Below, piece after piece: positions 7,943 to 16,549 of a DNA stretch of 64,000 nt. The notes under the pieces are model-generated. The model was not told where the DNA came from. It made no database searches and saw nothing but the letters and a program-made list of their open reading frames with translations. This DNA is from Amycolatopsis pretoriensis (GTDB lineage: Bacteria > Actinomycetota > Actinomycetes > Mycobacteriales > Pseudonocardiaceae). Numbering within the stretch: the stretch's first letter is position 1; every line of letters starts with the position of its first letter. The position numbers and the translations under genes are program-made. The DNA is taken from NCBI RefSeq assembly GCF_900107925.1, contig NZ_FNUJ01000013.1:62001-126000 (forward strand), in the 5' to 3' direction.

Positions 7943-8853
7943 AGCCGGGTCACCGCGATCTTCGACTCCTCCAACGAGCCGAAGTACAGCTGCCCCTGCC
8001 ACTCCCGCACGCCCACCAGCATGTGGAACCCGTCGATCTCGCCCCGCAGCTCCCGCTCCACCTTGCCCTCCGGAGACACCCCCAAGACGCCGACCTCGCG
8101 GCCCGGCTTGGGCTGCAACCACGTCGGCAACGCACGGACGCCGGCCCGCACGAACGCGGGCAGGCGGCGGACCACGTCCAGAGCCGCCACGCGCGGGGAC
8201 GCCTGCGTCACCCAGATCAGCCCATCCGTGCCCGTCGAAATGTTGTCCGGGAAGCCCCACAGGTTCTCGACCAGCGGGTCCACCCGACCGTCCGAGAGCG
8301 ACACCCGGGACACGCTGAACGCGCCCGTCTCCGCCACCGCCACGAACGACTCGTCCGGCGCCAGCGCGACTCCGTTCGCGAACTGCAAGCCGTCGAGGAC
8401 CAAGTCGATCGACCCGTCCGGGGTGCGGCGCAACAACCGGCCGCCGCCCGTCTGCTCGATCAGGTCGTCGCGCCAGTTGTCGATGCCGAAGCGGCGTGAC
8501 GAGTCCGTGAAGTACACCGTGCCGTCCGAGGCCACCGCCGCGTTGTTGCAGAACACGAAGTCCAGCCCCAGCGCGGAAGTCGCCAGGACCGACGGCGTGC
8601 CACCGGCCAGCGGGACCACCAGCAGGCCGGCTCGCGCGTCGCAGATCAGCAGCTCGTCGTCGCCGTACAGCTCCAGGCCCAGCGGGCGGCCGCCGGTGTC
8701 GGCGATGACCTCCCACCCGCTGCCGTCCGGGGTGAACCGCAGGACGCGCCCGTCGTCGACGCCGGTGTAGATCCGGCCCTCGGCGTCGAGGACGACGTCC
8801 TCGGGGCCGTGGCCGTCGACGGGGATGAGCGTGACGTGACGACCGGACAGCAT
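7939..8853 (-). CDS. SMP-30/gluconolactonase-like beta-propeller protein
   Basis: A 304-residue six-bladed propeller of the SMP-30 / strictosidine-synthase-like superfamily. Typical segments are GPEDVVLDAEGRIYTG at the first blade, FANGVALAPDESFVAVAE, and FPDNISTGTDGLIWVT. Members are lactonases or esterases with one bound divalent metal. It lies last in a four-gene minus-strand operon (SDR, APH-type kinase, histidine phosphatase, this gene), 10 bp after its neighbour. Lactone hydrolysis is a family-level guess; the substrate is unknown. Confidence 0.8.
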   Translation of the reverse strand: MLSGRHVTLIPVDGHGPEDVVLDAEGRIYTGVDDGRVLRFTPDGSGWEVIADTGGRPLGLELYGDDELLICDARAGLLVVPLAGGTPSVLATSALGLDFVFCNNAAVASDGTVYFTDSSRRFGIDNWRDDLIEQTGGGRLLRRTPDGSIDLVLDGLQFANGVALAPDESFVAVAETGAFSVSRVSLSDGRVDPLVENLWGFPDNISTGTDGLIWVTQASPRVAALDVVRRLPAFVRAGVRALPTWLQPKPGREVGVLGVSPEGKVERELRGEIDGFHMLVGVREWQGQLYFGSLEESKIAVTRL

Positions 8854-8863
8854 CGAACGCCTC

Positions 8864-9520
8864 CTACCGGTAGGTGAGCAGCGAAGCCGCGTCGGCTTCG
8901 AAGTGCGGGTGTTCGTTGAACGACAGCATGGTCACGCCGCCGCGGCCGGACACCAGCTTCGTGATCCCGCCGTTGACCGTGACGCGGTTGAGCTTCAGCA
9001 GCCCGGCTTCCGGCGTTCCCATCAGCAGCCCGCAGATCGTCGCGATCACGCCGCCGGAGGTGAACACGACCGCGTGCTCGCCCTTGCCGAGCGACGCGAC
9101 CAGATCCTCCAATGCGGACCGGCAACGCGCGAGGAACGCCGGCCACGTCTCCGCGCACGGCCCGTCCGCGCCCGCCGACGTCCACGCCGTCAGCGCCGCG
9201 TCCAGAACTCCTTGGTACGCCCGGGAATCCTCCTGCGGCGCGCCGCCCGCGTGGTGCCGGGCGATGTCGACGTGGTCGTACTCGTTCCAGCGCGGGTCCT
9301 CGACGACCGGGACGTCGGTACCGAGCACCTTCAGCGCCGTCGCCGCCGTGTCCCGTTGCCGCGCCAGCGTTCCCGACCGGATCTGGGTGAAGGAGACGTT
9401 GCGCCGCAGCAGTTCCGCTCCGACCACAGTGGACTGTTCGATACCGCGTGGCGACAGCGCGTCGTAGTCGGACGCGCCGAAGGACGCCTGTCCGTGCCGG
9501 ACCAGGTAGATCGCGCCCAC
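8864..9520 (-). CDS. Histidine phosphatase family protein
   Basis: A 218-residue phosphoglycerate-mutase-like phosphatase. The catalytic LVRHGQA is at residues 6-12 (His9 the nucleophile), an Arg follows in TLARQRDTA, the acid/base Glu lies in DPRWNEYDH, and the second His is replaced in appearance by the FTSGGVIATI segment, where most relatives have HGG. The GTG start directly abuts the stop of the kinase gene (TGAGTG), implying coupled translation. Association with an ACAD10/11-like kinase suggests a phosphorylation/dephosphorylation step on a hydroxyacyl substrate. Confidence 0.85.
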   Translation of the reverse strand: MGAIYLVRHGQASFGASDYDALSPRGIEQSTVVGAELLRRNVSFTQIRSGTLARQRDTAATALKVLGTDVPVVEDPRWNEYDHVDIARHHAGGAPQEDSRAYQGVLDAALTAWTSAGADGPCAETWPAFLARCRSALEDLVASLGKGEHAVVFTSGGVIATICGLLMGTPEAGLLKLNRVTVNGGITKLVSGRGGVTMLSFNEHPHFEADAASLLTYR

Positions 9521-10576
9521 TCAGACACTCCCCTTCGCGATGATTTCGCGGCACCGCCAGTCGAGGTAACCGACGAACTGCCAGAAGTCCTTGAACGCCG
9601 GGTTGCGGGTGCCACCGTCGTGGTAGCGGCGGTACAGCTGCTGCAGCACCGCCGCGAGCCGGAACAGGCCGTACACCTCGTAGAACCGCCAGTCCCCCAC
9701 CTCGAGGCCGGTCTTCTCCGCGTACCGCGCGACGAACTCCTCGCGCGTGAACATCCCCGGCAGGTGCGTTGGCTGGCGGCGGCTGGCCTTCATGACGTCG
9801 TCGTCGCCGGCTTCGACCCAGTAGGCGAGCATGCTGCCCAGCTCCATCAGCGGGTCGCCGAGCGTGGCCATCTCCCAGTCGAGGACGCCGGTGATGTTCA
9901 GCGTCGACGGCCCGTCCAGCACGAGGTTGTCGAGCCGGTAGTCGTTGTGGATCAGGCAGATCTTCACCTCGGCCGGCTGGTTCGCCGCCAGCCACGCGCG
10001 GACCTCGGCGAAGTCGCCGACGTTGTCCGTGCGCGCCGCGACGTACCGGTCCGACCAGCCGCGGATCTGCCGCTCGACGTACCCGGCGCCCTTGCCCAGG
10101 TCGGCCAGCCCGGCCGCCTCGACGTCGACCGCGTGCAGGTCGACCAGCCGGTCGACGACCTTGCCGGACAGCGACCGGGCCTGCTCCGGCGTCAGCGTCA
10201 CGCCCTCGGGGAGGTCGCCGCGCAGGATCAGGCCGTTCAGCTTCTCCATGACGTAGAAGTCGCCGCCGAGCACGCTCTCGTCGTCGCCGAACGCCAGCAT
10301 CCGCGGGACGTACGGGAACACCGGCTTCAGCGCGTGCTGCACGCGGTACTCGCGCCGCATGTCGTGCGCCGACGCCGCTTTGTGCCCGGCCGGCGGGCGG
10401 CGCAGGATGAGCTCGCGGTCCGGGTAGGTCAGCAGGTACGTCAGGTTCGACGCGCCGCCGGGGAACTGCCGGACCGACGGCGGCTCGGCCCCGAGGCCCT
10501 CGACGCGCGTGGTCAGCCAGGCGTGCACCGCGGCGGCGTCGAAGGCGTCCTCCTCGCGGACCTCGACGGTGGTCAC
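9521..10576 (-). CDS. APH-type phosphotransferase (ACAD10/11 kinase-like)
   Basis: A 351-residue aminoglycoside-phosphotransferase-fold kinase. FPGGASNLTYLL (glycine loop), LILRRPPAG (ATP-site region), the catalytic loop LIHNDYRLDNLVL and the metal-binding GVLDWEMATLGDP match the branch fused to acyl-CoA dehydrogenases in ACAD10/11. Those kinases phosphorylate 4-hydroxyacyl-CoAs, so I infer lipid or hydroxy-acid catabolism and not antibiotic resistance. GTG at 10576 overlaps the SDR stop by 4 bp. Confidence 0.85.
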   Translation of the reverse strand: MTTVEVREEDAFDAAAVHAWLTTRVEGLGAEPPSVRQFPGGASNLTYLLTYPDRELILRRPPAGHKAASAHDMRREYRVQHALKPVFPYVPRMLAFGDDESVLGGDFYVMEKLNGLILRGDLPEGVTLTPEQARSLSGKVVDRLVDLHAVDVEAAGLADLGKGAGYVERQIRGWSDRYVAARTDNVGDFAEVRAWLAANQPAEVKICLIHNDYRLDNLVLDGPSTLNITGVLDWEMATLGDPLMELGSMLAYWVEAGDDDVMKASRRQPTHLPGMFTREEFVARYAEKTGLEVGDWRFYEVYGLFRLAAVLQQLYRRYHDGGTRNPAFKDFWQFVGYLDWRCREIIAKGSV

Positions 10577-11325
10577 GCGAACCTCCGCAGGATCGACGCC
10601 GGCACGACGCGCATGGCGACGCTCAGCGGCACCCACGGCCACGCCGGGACGTAGGCGCGACGGCCTTCGGCCTCGATCGCCTTGACCAGCGCGCGGGCGC
10701 CGCTCTCGGCCTTGGCCAGCAGCGGGTTCCTGCCGATCCGGTCGTTCATCTCCGACTCGATGTAGCCGGGCCGGACGTCGGTGACGGTGATGCCCTTGCG
10801 CTTGAGCTCCAGGCGGGTGCCGTCGACGAACGCCGAGATGCCGGCCTTCGAAGCGGCGTACGCGGTCAGGTTGCCCGGCAGGCCGCGGATCGCGCTGAAC
10901 GAGGAAACGACGGCGAGGTGCCCGGCGCCCTGCTCGCGGAAGATCCCGGCGGCGGCCTCGATCTGGGCGGCGGCCGCGACGAAGTTGACCTCGAGGGTCT
11001 GCCGGTTGGCGTCGAACCGGCCCTTGCCGACCGGCTGCCCCTTGCCGAGCCCGGCGTTCACGATCACCCGGTCGAGGGACCCCAGCTCGGCGCGGAACTC
11101 CTCGAAAACCGTGAAGACGCTGTCGTGGTCGGTGACGTCGAGCTTGCGCGTGACGACCTTGATCCCGGGGTGCGCGGCGGTCAGCTCGGCGGCCAGCTTT
11201 TCGAGCCGGTCCGTGCGGCGCGCGCACAACGCAAGGTTGCGCCCTCTCGCCGCGAACTGGCGGGCCATACCTTCGCCCAAACCGCTGCTCGCGCCGGTGA
11301 TCAGGATGTTCTTCCGGATCGTCAT
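10573..11325 (-). CDS. SDR-family oxidoreductase
   Basis: A 250-residue short-chain dehydrogenase: TGASSGLGEGMA (cofactor loop), an ARRTDRLEKL segment favouring NADP, VNAGLGKG, and the catalytic Ser in VVSSFSAIRG with YAASK. The C-terminal stretch PAWPWVPLSVAMRVVP is hydrophobic and may contact the membrane. First gene of the operon that continues into kinase, phosphatase and SMP-30 genes. ATG at 11325; a long hairpin lies 28-69 bp upstream. Confidence 0.86.
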   Translation of the reverse strand: MTIRKNILITGASSGLGEGMARQFAARGRNLALCARRTDRLEKLAAELTAAHPGIKVVTRKLDVTDHDSVFTVFEEFRAELGSLDRVIVNAGLGKGQPVGKGRFDANRQTLEVNFVAAAAQIEAAAGIFREQGAGHLAVVSSFSAIRGLPGNLTAYAASKAGISAFVDGTRLELKRKGITVTDVRPGYIESEMNDRIGRNPLLAKAESGARALVKAIEAEGRRAYVPAWPWVPLSVAMRVVPASILRRFA

Positions 11326-11352
11326 GACCGGGATGCTACCCGGAAGTAATAA

Positions 11353-11394
11353 GACCGGTGGCCCGGCGCTGGGGGCGTCGCCGGGCCACCGGTC
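11353..11394. other. Perfect 16-bp hairpin in the 11326-11693 intergenic region
   Basis: GACCGGTGGCCCGGCG (11353-11368) pairs without mismatch to 11379-11394 around a 10-nt loop. It sits in the 5' leader of the minus-strand SDR operon, not behind a gene, so it may be an attenuator, or the terminator of an unseen transcript. The rest of this 368-bp gap, between divergent genes, shows no convincing ORF. Confidence 0.55.
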
Positions 11395-11693
11395 ATCGCG
11401 CGGCCACCCCGGCCGGTCGCACAACGCGGCCGGGTGAGCCGGAGCCGTTCGTCCACGGCTGCGGCCCGCACCCCGGTGGGCCGTGAGGGGGAGGCGGAGC
11501 CACCGGCGCGGGCAAGTCATACAAGCGCGTCCGCCCAGGCCGGGGCAATGGTTCACAGTTGCCAGTACTAGCCCGTTCGCCCGAGTGGACGTGTGGCTCC
11601 CGGCCACCGCCCGGCTCGGCCAGGGGGGTAGCGGGCACTGCTAACGTGCACCCTGTCGGGGATCGTCGGGGGACGTTACGGGGCGGGTCGGCC

Positions 11694-12614
11694 ATGGCGG
11701 GCAGCACGGCGGGCGGTCAGCAGGGTGAGCGCACCGCGTTCGCCACGCACCTGCGCGCGGCCATCGCGACGAGCGGGCTCTCCCTCGACCGGATCCAGGC
11801 GCGGCTGCGCGCCCGCGGCGTCGTCGTCAGCGTCACCGCCCTCAGCTACTGGCAGTCCGGCAAGCGCCAGCCGGAGCGGCAGAGCTCGCTCTCGGCCGTG
11901 CGCACGCTGGAAGAAATCCTCGACGTCCCCGCCGGCTCGCTGCTCGGGCTGCTGCCCCCGCCCCGGCCCCGCGGCGGCGCGGGCAAGCGGCACGCGGGCG
12001 GCGAGCCCCTGACGTTCCCCCGCGAGGTGCTGCAGCCGCTGCTGGACAAGGTCGGCGCGCCGGACGCGCTGGAGCGCCAGCACCCGCTGAAGCTGGTGGG
12101 GCTGCACGACCTGTGCGAGATCTCCGCGGACGGCGGCCAGAGCGCGGTCACCGCGCGGGCGGTGTTCCAGGCCGGCGCGGACGGCCAGGACCGCTGGCTG
12201 CTGGTCTACACCCAGGACGACCCGGCGGCGGGCCCGCCGGACCTGCACGCGGTGCGCAACTGCCGGGTCGGGCGCGCCGAGGCCGACGCCGCGCACGGTC
12301 TGCTCGTCGCGGAGCTGGTGTTCGACCGGCCGATCGACCGGGGTGAGACGCACCTGATCGAGTACACGCTGACCAACGGCGGACCGCCGTACCCGGAGTG
12401 CCGCAACACGTACTACCGCGAGTTCCGGCGCCCGGTGCGGGAGTACCTCCTGGAGGTCCGGTTCGCCCAAGGCACGGCCCCGGACCGCTGCTGGCAGTAC
12501 GCCCGCAACGGCACGACGGCCACCCGCCGCCAGCTGAAGCTCGACGGCGGCGACGGCGTCCACGCGGTGGCGCTGGACTTCGGCCCCGGCGTCTTCGGCA
12601 TCGACTGGGACTGA
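11694..12614 (+). CDS. HTH protein with uncharacterised C-terminal domain (paralogue of 34293-35195)
   Basis: A 306-residue protein with an N-terminal helix-turn-helix-like segment (about residues 15-75, including LSLDRIQARL and VTALSYWQSGKRQPER) and a C-terminal beta-rich domain I do not recognise, ending PGVFGIDWD. The paralogue at 34293 has the same order and the same closing motif. Function is unknown; a DNA-binding or chaperone-like sensor is possible. I chose ATG 11694; the frame is open further upstream but without a better start. It converges with the VOC gene 7 bp downstream. Confidence 0.75.
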   Translation: MAGSTAGGQQGERTAFATHLRAAIATSGLSLDRIQARLRARGVVVSVTALSYWQSGKRQPERQSSLSAVRTLEEILDVPAGSLLGLLPPPRPRGGAGKRHAGGEPLTFPREVLQPLLDKVGAPDALERQHPLKLVGLHDLCEISADGGQSAVTARAVFQAGADGQDRWLLVYTQDDPAAGPPDLHAVRNCRVGRAEADAAHGLLVAELVFDRPIDRGETHLIEYTLTNGGPPYPECRNTYYREFRRPVREYLLEVRFAQGTAPDRCWQYARNGTTATRRQLKLDGGDGVHAVALDFGPGVFGIDWD

Positions 12615-12621
12615 CCCCGGC

Positions 12622-13200
12622 TCAGCTCCCCTCGATCCGTTCGACGAGCTCGTCGCGGTACTCCCGCGCTGCCTGGAACTCCGGTTCGTCGCCGGTCGCC
12701 CGCTTCAACGCGCCTTCCAGGATCTTCAGCCCCTGGCGTTCGTCGCCGCGCGCGTCCGCCTGCCTCGCCGCGTTCTCCATGGCCTTGGCGAGCTTGGTCC
12801 GCGCCTCGGGTGCTTCGCCGGCCTGGTGGATCCGGATCCAGTTGCCGCCCGGATCGACGACGGTGAACCCGGTGTACCGGTCGTTGCGCAGCCGCGGCCG
12901 GGTCATCCGCGGGATGCCGGAGACGAGCAGTTTCCCGTGCACGGAACGCATCCCCGCGGCGAAGGCCTCGAACAGCGCGCCGGTGTCCGCCACGATGACC
13001 AGGCACGTGCTGTACGACTGCGCCGGGTCGTAGCCGTCCATGCCGAAGAAGTGCAGGTTGAGGTCTTCTCGCCGCAAGGCGACGTGCGGGTTCGGCCGCG
13101 TCTGCCGGTAGGTGATCTCGAAGCCGAGCATCTCGTAGAACGACGCGATCTCGTCGATGGAAGGACAGGGCAGGAGCGGAATGGTCAGTTCGTTCGCCAC
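12622..13200 (-). CDS. VOC-superfamily (glyoxalase/bleomycin-resistance-like) protein with extra C-terminal helix region
   Basis: A 192-residue protein whose first 120 residues form one vicinal-oxygen-chelate module (IPLLPCPSIDEIASFYEMLGF at the start shows the typical beta-alpha pattern; TGFTVVDPGGNWIRI closes it). About 65 charged, helical residues follow (KLAKAMENAARQ and onward). The metal ligands of true glyoxalases are not evident, so a binding or resistance role is as likely as catalysis. GTG start at 13200, 40 bp after the LuxR gene, possibly cotranscribed. Confidence 0.75.
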   Translation of the reverse strand: MANELTIPLLPCPSIDEIASFYEMLGFEITYRQTRPNPHVALRREDLNLHFFGMDGYDPAQSYSTCLVIVADTGALFEAFAAGMRSVHGKLLVSGIPRMTRPRLRNDRYTGFTVVDPGGNWIRIHQAGEAPEARTKLAKAMENAARQADARGDERQGLKILEGALKRATGDEPEFQAAREYRDELVERIEGS

Positions 13201-13240
13201 CGCCCGAAGCTAAGCCCGGATCGGCCGAAACGACACGGAG

Positions 13241-16183
13241 CTATTTGCTCGTGCGAACGCCGCTGTTGCCGTGGGCGGCCACCACGGTCGCCAGCTCCGT
13301 GCGGTTCGCGATGCCCAGCTTCGCGTACACGTGCGCCAAATGCGTCTTCACCGTCCCCCGGCTCATGAACAGCTTCGCGCCGATCTCCGGGTTCGTGCTC
13401 CCCTCGGCCGCGAGCTTCACGACCTCCAGCTCGGTCGGCGTCAAGCTGCCCCAGCCGCTCGACGGACGGCCGCGCGCGCCCCGGGTCCGGCGGACGAACG
13501 CCACCACGTCGTCGAGGCTCATCGGCTCGTCCTCGCTCGTGCGCTCGACCCCGCCCGGCCGGCGGGGGAACCCCAGCTCCGTGCGCGCCCGGGTGGCCGA
13601 GACGTAAACCCGCGCCGCGTCGGCTTCGCGGCCCGTGCGGGCCAGGAGCGCCGTCAGCGCGTCCAGGCTGTCCAGGACGCCCAGGCGGAGGCTGTGGTCC
13701 AGGCGCAGCGTCAGGGCCTCGTGGTGCAGCTCGGCGGCCTGCTCCGGCCCGGCCAGGTACCCCTGCTGGTCCAGCGCGTCGGCCAGCGCCGACCGCAGGC
13801 CCCACCGCCGGGTCAGCTCGACGGCGGTGGCCAGCACGGCCGCGGCTTCCTCGGTCCGGCCCAGCTCCCGCAGCACGGCCCCGCGTTCGGCGAGCCCCTG
13901 CGCCGCCATGTACGTCCCGGGAACGGCTTCGCGGGCGAACCAGCGCTCGGCCTCGACGAGCTCACCGCGACGCCGGTGCAGCTCGCCCATCACCCCGGCC
14001 ATGCCGGGCACGAAGACGTCCCCCGCGGTCTCGAGCAGCCGCAGGAACGGCTCCATCACGCGAAATCCGGCGTCGACCTCGCCGGCCAGGCAGTGCACCA
14101 GCGCCAGCCGGCACAACGTCGTGTTGACGCGGTGGAAGTCCCCGAGCGGAGCGGCGACCTCGACCGCGTGCTCGGCCAGTTCCCGCGCCCGCGGCAGATC
14201 CGCCTCAGCGAGCGCACTCGCGGACTGGGCACTGAGGACGGTCGACGCGAGTCCCCGGTCACCGCGGCGAAGCAGTCCCTCGGCCGCTTCGGCGAACAAC
14301 GGCCCGGCTTCGGCGTGACGGTCTCGCGCGTGCAGCACGATTCCGCGCAGCATCAACGCGCTGTCACGAGCGAAGCCGTCGGTTCCGGCGACCTTCTCGG
14401 CTTCGAGGGCGACGTCCCAAGCAGCGTCGAAATCCGTGTACAGGTGGCCGAGGGCGGTCAGCGACAGACACCGCGCGCGCAAGCTCGCTTCGCCGAGTTC
14501 GGTGGCGATTTCCAGGCCCAGCCGCGCGGCTTCGAGGTCGAACGGCGCCGTCGTGTCCGCCACCAGACCCATCCCGGTGAGCAATCTGGCTTGCAGCGTC
14601 GACCGTTCGCCGGGGCACCGGGCGACCGCGCGCTTCAGGTACGCGAGACCCTCGTGGCCGCGCCCTCGCAGGTTCCACAGCCACGCGACGGCGGCGGCGA
14701 GCCGGCGTCCCCGCGTCGGATCTTCCTGTGCCAGCCCCCATTCCAGGGCCGCGCGCAGGTTGTCGCGCTCGGGTTCCATCCGGGCGCGCCAGGCGTCCTT
14801 GTCGCGGTCGAGGTCCGGTTCGGCGGCTTCGGCGAGCGCGAGGAAGTGGTCGAGGTGGCGGTCGCGGACGGCGTCGGTCTCGCCCGCCTCGGCCAGCCGG
14901 GCCGCCGCGTACTCGCGGATGGTCTCCAGCATCCGGTAGCGGCCGTTTTCGGCCAGGACCAAGGACTTGTCGACGAGCCGGCCGAGCGCGGCCGGGCCGC
15001 CCGCCGCGTCCAGGGTGAACCCGCCGGCGAAGACCGAGAGGCGGCGGAACACCGCGCGGTCTTCGTCGTCGAGCTGGTCGTGGCTCCACGCGATCGACGC
15101 TTCCAGGGTCCGCTGCCGCGCCGGCACGCCGCGCGGGCCGCGGGTGAGGAGGGCGAAGCGGTCGTCGAGGCCGGCGTCGATCTGGTGCGGGGTAAGGGTT
15201 CCGAGCCACGCGGCGGCGAGCTCGACTGCTAGGGGGATGCCGTCGAGCCGGGTGCACACCGACCGGACGGCGGCGGCGCTCGAAGTGTCCAAAGTGAACA
15301 GGGGCCGGACCGCGCCCGCCCGTTCGACGAACAGCGCGACGGCTTCCTCGACGGCCAGCGGCGGCACCCGCCACACCGTCTCCCCCGGCAGGCCGAGGGG
15401 TTCGCGGCTCGTCGCCAGCAGCGCGACCTCCGGGCCGGACCGGAGCAGTTCGGTGGCGAGGTCCGCGACGCCGTCGAGGACCTGCTCGCAGTTGTCGAGG
15501 CAGAGCAGGACGCGCCGGTCGCGCAGGTGGGTCACCACGGACCGGACGGCGCCGACGTGCGGCTCGACGGGCACCCCGAGGGTCGCGGCGACCAGCTCGG
15601 CGACCTCGGCGGGCTCGGTGTCGAGTTCGACCCACCACACCCCGTCGGGCCACCGCCCGGCCCCGGCGGCGGCCACCTGCGCGGCCAACCGGGTCTTGCC
15701 GCTGCCGCCGGTCCCGGCCAGCGTGACGAGCTGTCCCCCGGCAAGCCGCCGCCCGATGTCGGCGGCTTCGGTTCCGCGGCCGACGAAGCCGGTCAGCTGC
15801 ACGGGGAGGTTGTTCGGGGTCGTGTCGAGCGAGCGCAGCGGGCCGGGGCGGCCGCCGAGCTGGAAGATCCGCTCGGGCGCGGTGAGATCCGGCAGCCGGT
15901 GGACGCCCAGGTCGTGCAGCGCCCGGCCCGGCAGTTCGGCGGCGGCCCGCGCGGAGACGAGCGTGCGGCCGTCGGCGAGGGCCCGGAGGTGTGCGCAGCG
16001 CCGGACGGCGGGGCCGGTGGGGGTGCCGTCTTCGCGGAGCAGCACGTCACCGGTGTGGAGCGCGGCGGGTCCGCCGGTCAAAGCCGCGAGCGCCTCTTCG
16101 GGCGTCGCGAAAACAGCCGGGGGTTCGTCGCCGGCGCACAGGATCGTGACCGTGCCCGCGGGCACCAGGTTCGTCTCGCTCAT
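13241..16183 (-). CDS. LuxR-type regulator with degenerate cyclase-like N-terminus, NB-ARC ATPase and repeat region
   Basis: A 980-residue cytosolic regulator. Residues 1-110 resemble the end of a nucleotide-cyclase homology domain as found in AfsR/LuxR relatives (RRCAHLRALADGRTLVSA, LPDLTAPERIFQL) but without the catalytic half. An NB-ARC P-loop ATPase follows (TLAGTGGSGKTRLA; LLCLDNCEQVLD as Walker B; LLATSREPLGLPGE), then a TPR-like helical region to about 880, and a C-terminal LuxR HTH (LTPTELEVVKLAAEG, SRGTVKTHLAHVYAKLGI). Probably ATP-gated activation by an unknown ligand. Divergent from a SnoaL-like small protein. Confidence 0.85.
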   Translation of the reverse strand: MSETNLVPAGTVTILCAGDEPPAVFATPEEALAALTGGPAALHTGDVLLREDGTPTGPAVRRCAHLRALADGRTLVSARAAAELPGRALHDLGVHRLPDLTAPERIFQLGGRPGPLRSLDTTPNNLPVQLTGFVGRGTEAADIGRRLAGGQLVTLAGTGGSGKTRLAAQVAAAGAGRWPDGVWWVELDTEPAEVAELVAATLGVPVEPHVGAVRSVVTHLRDRRVLLCLDNCEQVLDGVADLATELLRSGPEVALLATSREPLGLPGETVWRVPPLAVEEAVALFVERAGAVRPLFTLDTSSAAAVRSVCTRLDGIPLAVELAAAWLGTLTPHQIDAGLDDRFALLTRGPRGVPARQRTLEASIAWSHDQLDDEDRAVFRRLSVFAGGFTLDAAGGPAALGRLVDKSLVLAENGRYRMLETIREYAAARLAEAGETDAVRDRHLDHFLALAEAAEPDLDRDKDAWRARMEPERDNLRAALEWGLAQEDPTRGRRLAAAVAWLWNLRGRGHEGLAYLKRAVARCPGERSTLQARLLTGMGLVADTTAPFDLEAARLGLEIATELGEASLRARCLSLTALGHLYTDFDAAWDVALEAEKVAGTDGFARDSALMLRGIVLHARDRHAEAGPLFAEAAEGLLRRGDRGLASTVLSAQSASALAEADLPRARELAEHAVEVAAPLGDFHRVNTTLCRLALVHCLAGEVDAGFRVMEPFLRLLETAGDVFVPGMAGVMGELHRRRGELVEAERWFAREAVPGTYMAAQGLAERGAVLRELGRTEEAAAVLATAVELTRRWGLRSALADALDQQGYLAGPEQAAELHHEALTLRLDHSLRLGVLDSLDALTALLARTGREADAARVYVSATRARTELGFPRRPGGVERTSEDEPMSLDDVVAFVRRTRGARGRPSSGWGSLTPTELEVVKLAAEGSTNPEIGAKLFMSRGTVKTHLAHVYAKLGIANRTELATVVAAHGNSGVRTSK

Positions 16184-16258
16184 CGCCCGGCCAGTCTGCC
16201 AGCGAATCTCGGCCAGGTGGCAGATGTCCGCACCCTCGCCGCCTGCGACCTTCGACCC

Positions 16259-16549
16259 GTGAACACGTTCGAAGAGCTGCTGGCCCGCTGGTGCGACGCG
16301 GAGACCCGCGGCGACGGCGCTGAGTCCTTGCTGGCCGCCGACTTCCGCGGTGACGGCCCTGACGGGCTGGTCCTCGACCGCGACCACTGGCCCGGCCGGG
16401 CGCCCACGGGCACGTTCCGGTGGACGCACCTGCGGGTGACGCCGTCGGTCGGCGTGGCGACCGGGCGCCGTGACGGCGCGGGCTGCACCGTCGTCGCCGC
16501 GTGCCGGGAGGGACGCTGGCTGATCGTCAACGTCCAGCGCGGGTCATGA
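16259..16549 (+). CDS. Small NTF2/SnoaL-like protein
   Basis: A 96-residue protein beginning VNTFEELLARWCDAETRGD and ending VVAACREGRWLIVNVQRGS, a short cone-shaped NTF2-like pattern (helices, then beta-strands). No catalytic residue can be named. The GTG at 16259 lies 75 bp from the divergent LuxR gene, so it may be that regulator's target. It converges with the fadD gene with a 6-bp overlap. The family call is tentative. Confidence 0.55.
   Translation: MNTFEELLARWCDAETRGDGAESLLAADFRGDGPDGLVLDRDHWPGRAPTGTFRWTHLRVTPSVGVATGRRDGAGCTVVAACREGRWLIVNVQRGS

Noticed and set aside
9521..10576. Aminoglycoside resistance kinase
   Set aside because: Sequence and operon place it with ACAD10/11-type kinases, not resistance enzymes.
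11393..11707. Minus-strand ORF in the 11326-11693 gap
   Set aside because: Proline/arginine-rich without a family match; overlaps the HTH gene's start region.
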